NCBI GenBank assembly: GCA_028583605.1
Contig: CM053327.1
Span: 1,612,001-1,676,000, forward strand
Reading direction: 5' to 3'
From: Dastarcus helophoroides
Taxonomy: Eukaryota; Arthropoda; Insecta; Coleoptera; Bothrideridae
DNA length: 64,000 bases
The notes under the pieces were generated by a model, which did not search any database, was not told the DNA's origin, and saw only the letters and a list, made by a program, of their open reading frames with translations. Made by a program: the position numbers and the translations under genes. The number at the start of each line of letters is the position of its first letter. The first letter of the stretch is position 1. Below are positions 59,505 to 64,000 of this stretch, in pieces.

Positions 59505-61060
59505 AGAAATGTTGTTGTTCTTGGCGACTTTAACATACCTAAAAAAATTTTCAGAGAAGTTAGCTAATCCTAAGTTAATTCTTAACAATTTTTAGCCTTT
59601 TTAAATCTAAAACAAAAAATAACTTTGGGCCTACTTTAGATTTAATATTTTAACCATCGCTTGTAGTATTGTACATGATCAGGTTACATTAGTTGCCGAA
59701 GATATCTATCAACACGCATTATTCATTTCTTTACATCTTATAGATAAAACTAACAATTTTATCTTAAAGAAAAGAAGTAAGCAATATATTTAACTTTAGT
59801 AAGGGCAACTATATTGGATTGTTCAGGCACCTGCTTATTATTAATTGGAATACTTTAAATAATTATTCTAATGTCGATGCAATGATTGTATATTTCTATG
59901 ATAAACTAAATAAAATATGCAGTTAATGTCAATGTTCCAAAATAATAAAATAATAAAGTAATAAGGATAGTCGTCGATACCCACCTTGGTTCACCTCTGA
60001 GATTAAAAACCATATTCCTATAAAACCACTATATTTAAAGAAATTCAGATCAACTCAAATAGAATATTATTTTTAAAACTTTGTTTGCTATCGTGAGTTC
60101 ATCAAAGCAAATTACTACTGCATATAATAACTACGTACACTAATCAAGCCCAATATAGTGTTTCTAAGATCCAAAACAACTTTGGAACTACGTTAGGTTA
60201 AAATATGATCAAATTAAAATTAGTATTCTATATTTCATATTTCTATATTTCATATTTCCTAGTGAAAAGTAATTGTCAGACAATCCACAAGATATTGTGA
60301 ATGTCTTTTCCTTTTTTTTTTAATCTTCATTTATACTATCTTTGATTACTTTTACGTCAGATTGTCTCTCACCTCCAACGACACCTTCTTGTTTGAACAT
60401 CGGCAATATTTCTGAGGAAGATGTTTTAAATTCCTTAGATAAAATAAAAAACTCAATGACAGCTGGACATGATCAAGTTCCTAGTTTTCTTTGAAGGATT
60501 GTAAGTTTGCCTTTGTTAAGTCTCTGCATTTAATATTCAATGCAATCCTCTGAAATAGCACCTATCCTGACATATGGAAACTAGCCATAATCGTACCAGT
60601 ATTTAAATCTGAAGATTCTTCATTAGTCTCAAACTACAGGCCTATCTCATTGCTGTGCAGTTTTTCGAAAGGATTTGAAATAACTCTTTATTCTTACGTT
60701 TAATTCATATGTAAGGAAATATCTTTGTCAAGAGCAGCATTGATTTATAGATAAAGCGTCTACCGTAACAAACCTCCCATGTTTAACTCAATATCTTTGA
60801 GAGTTGCTCGATACACTTACGCCAGTTGATGTTATCTATATTGATTTTACCTTAGGCTTTTGATCGCCTTAAATCATGTTTTTTTTCCTAATATAATAAA
60901 CACACTCGGATTTAATAAGCAGTTACTAGTACTAATAAAATCATATCTTACAAACAAATGCCAATTTGTGGATTATGGCGGCCTTTTCTTCTGATATCTA
61001 TAATGTATCTTCGGGAATTCCTCAGGGATTCAACTTGGAACCCCTTTGCTCTAGTAATTA
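59505..61060 (+). mobile_element. LINE fragment (jockey/CR1-like), endonuclease to reverse transcriptase
   Basis: In order on the plus strand, in shifting frames: VVVLGDFNIPKK (endonuclease), a PPWFTSEIKNHI-like linker (about 59980), SEEDVLNSLDKIKNSMTAGH and DQVPSF (60415-60485), YPDIWKLAIIVPVFKSEDSS and VSNYRPISLL (60563-60655), VDVIYIDFT (60825) and SGIPQGSNLEPL (61010). These are RT motifs 1-5. The catalytic FADD box is not reached; the copy ends or degrades near 61060. Confidence 0.8.
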
Positions 61061-62202
61061 GTTATTTTTAACTGTTGGGCAATAGAGATTATCATTATTA
61101 AATAGATCGTACTATGAAATTTGAACGGGAGTTCGGAGAAAAAAGCTGAAATTGTAAAGCTAGAAAGAAGTAAATGGAAAATTATAGAGAAAAACAATGA
61201 AAGAAGTTTTAAAAAGTCTAAATTTTCATAAAAATTCAAACTTTACAAAAATTCTTCCTCAAATTAAAAAATACAAACAGGTTGCCACCTGTCCGCGTTT
61301 AAAATACGAGATAGTATGTTACAAAAAACAGGTCTTACTAGTATTCTACGGGAGAACTGGAATTTTGCCATTCAGAAAAAATGTTAACTAAAAGAAATGC
61401 TGTTTTAGCTTTAAATGTAGAAATGTAACCTACGCATTGCATAAATATAAATATATATTTTTGTCTGAAAAAAATACTATAGTGTCCATCGTTGTATCGC
61501 TAAAACTTACAAGTAATTGAAAATGTATTCCTTTTTTCTAAATCATTGGTAATTAAATTCCTTTTTATCAAGTGGCAATGTAATTCGAAGTAATTTAATT
61601 TTTTTTATGAAAAAGTAAAGAAGTAATATAATGATTCCTTTTTAAATGTAGTTTGCTCAGCTCTGCAAGACTTCAGTATTTTACTTTATTTGTCCAAATT
61701 GCAGATAATTCGACTTCTGTAATGGTAAGTCCCATCTAAACTCATTATTTAAAATAACATCGTCTTGCAACGACACCTATGCAAATATGGGGCTTACATG
61801 AGTGAAATATTTCTATAGTTCGTTAAAGCCGAAGTTCCATAACCATAACTGATTAAAAAAAGAGTTCACTTTAACCGAGCGTTTCGCTATAAACGAATAA
61901 GAAATGGTATAGAGTTTTTTATGGAGCCATAATATTTATTCCTTTTAAGCGATAGTTCGTTATATGTTGAGAACGTTATATCTCAAATTAATTTATAAAG
62001 ATGAGATAAAATTTGTCAAATTAAAAAAAAAAACGCCGCACAAATTCAAACGTTTGAAAAAATGTTCCACTTTTTGAACAGGACGCGAGGAATGTAGCAA
62101 CTACTACAATCAGTCTTCGTTTTATTTTTACAGAATGCGGCGTCTACTTCTGAATAAAACATTAAGTAACTAGAGTAGCTAAGAGAGTCCTGTTTGTTCC
62201 AG
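61061..62202. other. Host intron with acceptor for the last exon
   Basis: AT-rich. Short frames at 61051-61391 are unsupported. The acceptor GTCCTGTTTGTTCCAG lies at its end. Confidence 0.45.
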
Positions 62203-62352
62203 GTGACAAATATGAAGCTGTTTCCATGGACAACGGTTACAAAAAGTACATGATGCTGAAAATCCGTCGTGTTAATAAATCAGATTTCGGTTCCTACAAG
62301 TGTGTGGCAAAAAACTCTTTGGGGGAAACAGATGGCGTTATCAAGTTAGAAG
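62203..62352 (+). CDS. DIP-family gene, exon for second half of Ig domain 3
   Basis: The exon is 150 bp, phase 1 in and phase 1 out, with acceptor GTCCTGTTTGTTCCAG and donor GTGAGT. It encodes GDKYEAVSMDNGYKKYMMLK, then VNKSDFGSYKCVAKNSLGET and DGVIKLEG. The second Ig3 cysteine sits in the D-x-G-x-Y-x-C motif; NKS is a potential N-glycosylation site. It lies 18.5 kb from the preceding exon, across an intron packed with transposons. At least one more exon (C-terminal tail and membrane anchor) is needed and is not in the remaining 1.6 kb. Confidence 0.93.
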
Positions 62353-63014
62353 GTGAGTAATAAACAGCTTTATCTGACGCTACAGTGTATAATTCTCGCC
62401 CTTCTTTGTTTTATTTTTAATGTTGTTGAGGAAACTTATAGCGGATTTCTTCGGATCCTCGCAACTCTACAACTTTCCCCATCAATCCGTCTTGTATTTT
62501 GCTGTATTAGATAAATGTCCTGTCCTGAGTGTGTTGTTCGCCTTTCAGTGTAACGCATTAATTTACCTTGCCTTAAAAGATTTATCTTTTTCGAGTAGAA
62601 AGTTTCTTACGTTGAAATAATTAAACTTTTAATTCGGTCCTGATTGCTTGCATTCATGAATAAATTTTATCGCTGTTAATGGATAGTGAAATAAACGAAG
62701 CATAGTAAATCAATGTTTGGCTACAATGTAGATCGAGCCCCGGGCGCAAATTACGAGCCTTAGGTTTTTTAGTGTTTAAACTTTTAGAGCTCATTTTTCC
62801 GCTTAAATCACTGCAGTGTCTGTTTTAGATGGATATTCGCAAATTCAACAAAAAATACAACAGTTTTATTTTTTGCTTCTTCATTTTTAAATAATTTGGA
62901 ATTAACAGTGAAGTAGCATTACTAAAATATGCAAGGTGGCCCAACGATATAATGACTCACGTATTCTACCTACTTATTTTTATTAATTTTTTCATCATCC
63001 ATTTGTTATAACAG
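62353..63014. other. Host intron start, nothing recognised
   Basis: Begins with the donor GTGAGT. The 66-codon frame at 62420-62620 has no domain. Confidence 0.45.
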
Positions 63015-63732
63015 ATTAGAGATGGGCCAACTCGGAAATATTTCAAACCGAGTTAACCGGTTTAAAAATGTATGCAAATCGGTTTCGAACCTAGTTGGCC
63101 AAACCGAGTTGGCACAATTTCAAATCGAAGTTGACATAATTCAAACCGATTTGAACCGGCTTGAAAATTGACGCAACTTGGTTTCGAACCCGAGTTAGCC
63201 AAACCGATTTGGCATAATTTCAAATCGAGTTGACCAGACTGGTTTGTTATTAAATAAAGTTTAAGCCCCGTTCCGCCGATGTAAACCGAGTTAGCTCGAG
63301 TCAGGTAAACTGGAATTAAATCGGTTTGGTAAATCGACTTAACTAGTTGTTCCTTTAGCAAACGCAGTACGTATTCATCTTATATTAATTGCTGCTGTTT
63401 TGTCAATATTCGATGGCGATAGCAGATAGTCTCGAACACAATATACTCTTCATTACACATTTAATTAAATTAGTACCTAAAATCGATGAAACAGTAATAT
63501 GTCACCAACAAGATCGTTATTTATAACCCGGACCGAGTTGACGCAGTTTGCTGATTTCATTCATTTGATCGGCAAGATACGCCGATCAAATCAAGTTGAC
63601 TACTTTCTAACTCGGTCTAACTCGAGTTAAGCTCAACTCGATTTAAATCGGTTTAGTAAATCAAGTTGACCGTTCTAACAGGTTTAACTCGAAGTTGAAC
63701 CGGTTTCATAAGTCGAGTTGACCATCTCTACA
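63015..63732. repeat. AAACCGAGTT-rich repeat element with inverted ends
   Basis: The ends are TAGAGATGGGCCAACTCG and the complement TAGAGATGGTCAACTCGA. Between them, the + strand repeats variants of AAACCGAGTTGGC, AAATCGGTTT and AACTCGAGTT many times, irregularly, leaving a more ordinary middle (about 63370-63520). It looks like a non-autonomous DNA transposon whose subterminal motif has multiplied. The 99-codon minus frame 63361-63062 is a translation of the repeat. Confidence 0.7.
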
Positions 63733-63799
63733 ACTAGATAGAGTTTGAAAGCAAGTGCTTGTAAACAGTAATAAATTGGAATTATTTGTGGAAATTATT

Positions 63800-64000
63800 T
63801 ATGGAAAATTCTGGTCTCTTCTTCTTGGTGTGCTATATCCGTTTAACGGATGTTAGCAATCATGTTGGCTATCATTATTTTATTTATAGCTTTTCCGAAA
63901 AGCTGACTTTTTGCCTGTTCGAGCCATTGTCGTAGGTTTCTAAACCAGAATGTTCTTCGTCTACCAGGTCCATGCCTTCCATCAACTTTTCCCTGCATGA
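63800..64000 (-). mobile_element. LINE fragment, C-terminal end, runs off the window
   Basis: The minus strand codes for a GRRGPGRR-like, then W-x-x-x-L-R-x-W stretch. Wording and position match 27060-27250, the C-terminal tail of the reverse transcriptase ORF of the same LINE type. It enters the window from the right. Confidence 0.55.

Larger units (their letters stand above)
14599..62352 (+). other. DIP-family Ig receptor gene, internal part (5 exons seen)
   Basis: Gene-level span of the exons listed separately. Spliced together, the five exons give about 260 residues of continuous Ig sequence with no stop. The junctions are internally consistent: each exon ends with one base of a codon, and the next supplies the other two. 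The Ig1-Ig2-Ig3 order, the Ig2-to-Ig3 linker QFPPM and the motif LCIASNGVPP are hallmarks of insect DIP proteins (three-Ig neuronal surface proteins that bind Dpr partners in synaptic matching). More distant relatives are lachesin and vertebrate IgLONs. The 5' end (signal peptide, first Ig cysteine) and the 3' end (last Ig3 strand, C-terminal anchor) are not in the window. Which DIP paralogue this is cannot be settled here. No promoter is visible, as expected for an internal segment. Confidence 0.9.

Noticed and set aside
63062..63361. 99-codon minus frame
   Set aside because: It translates the AAACCGAGTT repeat; the protein is an internal repetition of the same few words.

Overview
The window is animal, very probably insect, nuclear DNA. 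It is AT-rich and intron-dominated, and full of decayed transposable elements of kinds typical of arthropods: non-LTR retrotransposons, a Penelope-like element, mariner/Tc1 and hAT DNA transposons, and solo LTRs. A beetle or a similar insect with a large genome would fit, but the species cannot be fixed from the sequence. No rRNA, tRNA or CRISPR array was recognised.

Only one host gene is convincing. Five short exons on the + strand (14599-14806, 25678-25833, 38561-38689, 43603-43740, 62203-62352; 781 coding bases, about 1.2% of the window) join in frame. They encode the second half of Ig domain 1, all of Ig domain 2 and most of Ig domain 3 of a DIP (Dpr-interacting protein, lachesin/IgLON-like) neuronal cell-surface receptor. 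The signal peptide and first half of Ig1 should lie left of the window. The end of Ig3 and the C-terminal GPI or membrane region should lie to the right. The exon 14599-14806 starts in phase 0; the four introns inside the window are all phase 1 (about 10.9, 12.7, 4.9 and 18.5 kb).

Everything else is intron and insertions. Left flank: LINE fragment (1-1120), Ty3-type gag scrap (1153-1440), AT-rich block (5070-7300), solo LTR (7586-7927), second AT-rich block (11200-13740). Intron 14807-25677: a small MITE, a 3.1-kb hAT-type element with 8-bp target duplication, more AT-rich blocks. Intron 25834-38560: two LINE fragments, hairpin repeats, a 1.8-kb element with very long inverted ends, a broken partial copy of the preceding DIP exon (31686-31809), a long AT-rich block holding a second solo LTR. 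Intron 38690-43602: a broken Cys-rich ORF of unknown transposon type, a LINE fragment, a 182-bp tandem duplication, a dead mariner. Intron 43741-62202: a strong hairpin, AT-rich blocks, a Penelope-like element, a Tc1/mariner-like element with both ends preserved, three elements nested one inside another, and another LINE. The right edge holds an AAACCGAGTT-rich repeat element and a LINE end.

The most unusual features are: (i) kilobase blocks built of a degenerate motif around AAATTTCGAAAAA that keep one strand polarity and flip at inverted-repeat centres; (ii) a hairpin repeat family with a hammerhead-ribozyme-like core; (iii) the exon-derived pseudoexon; and (iv) the nested inverted-repeat structure at 54446-57909.
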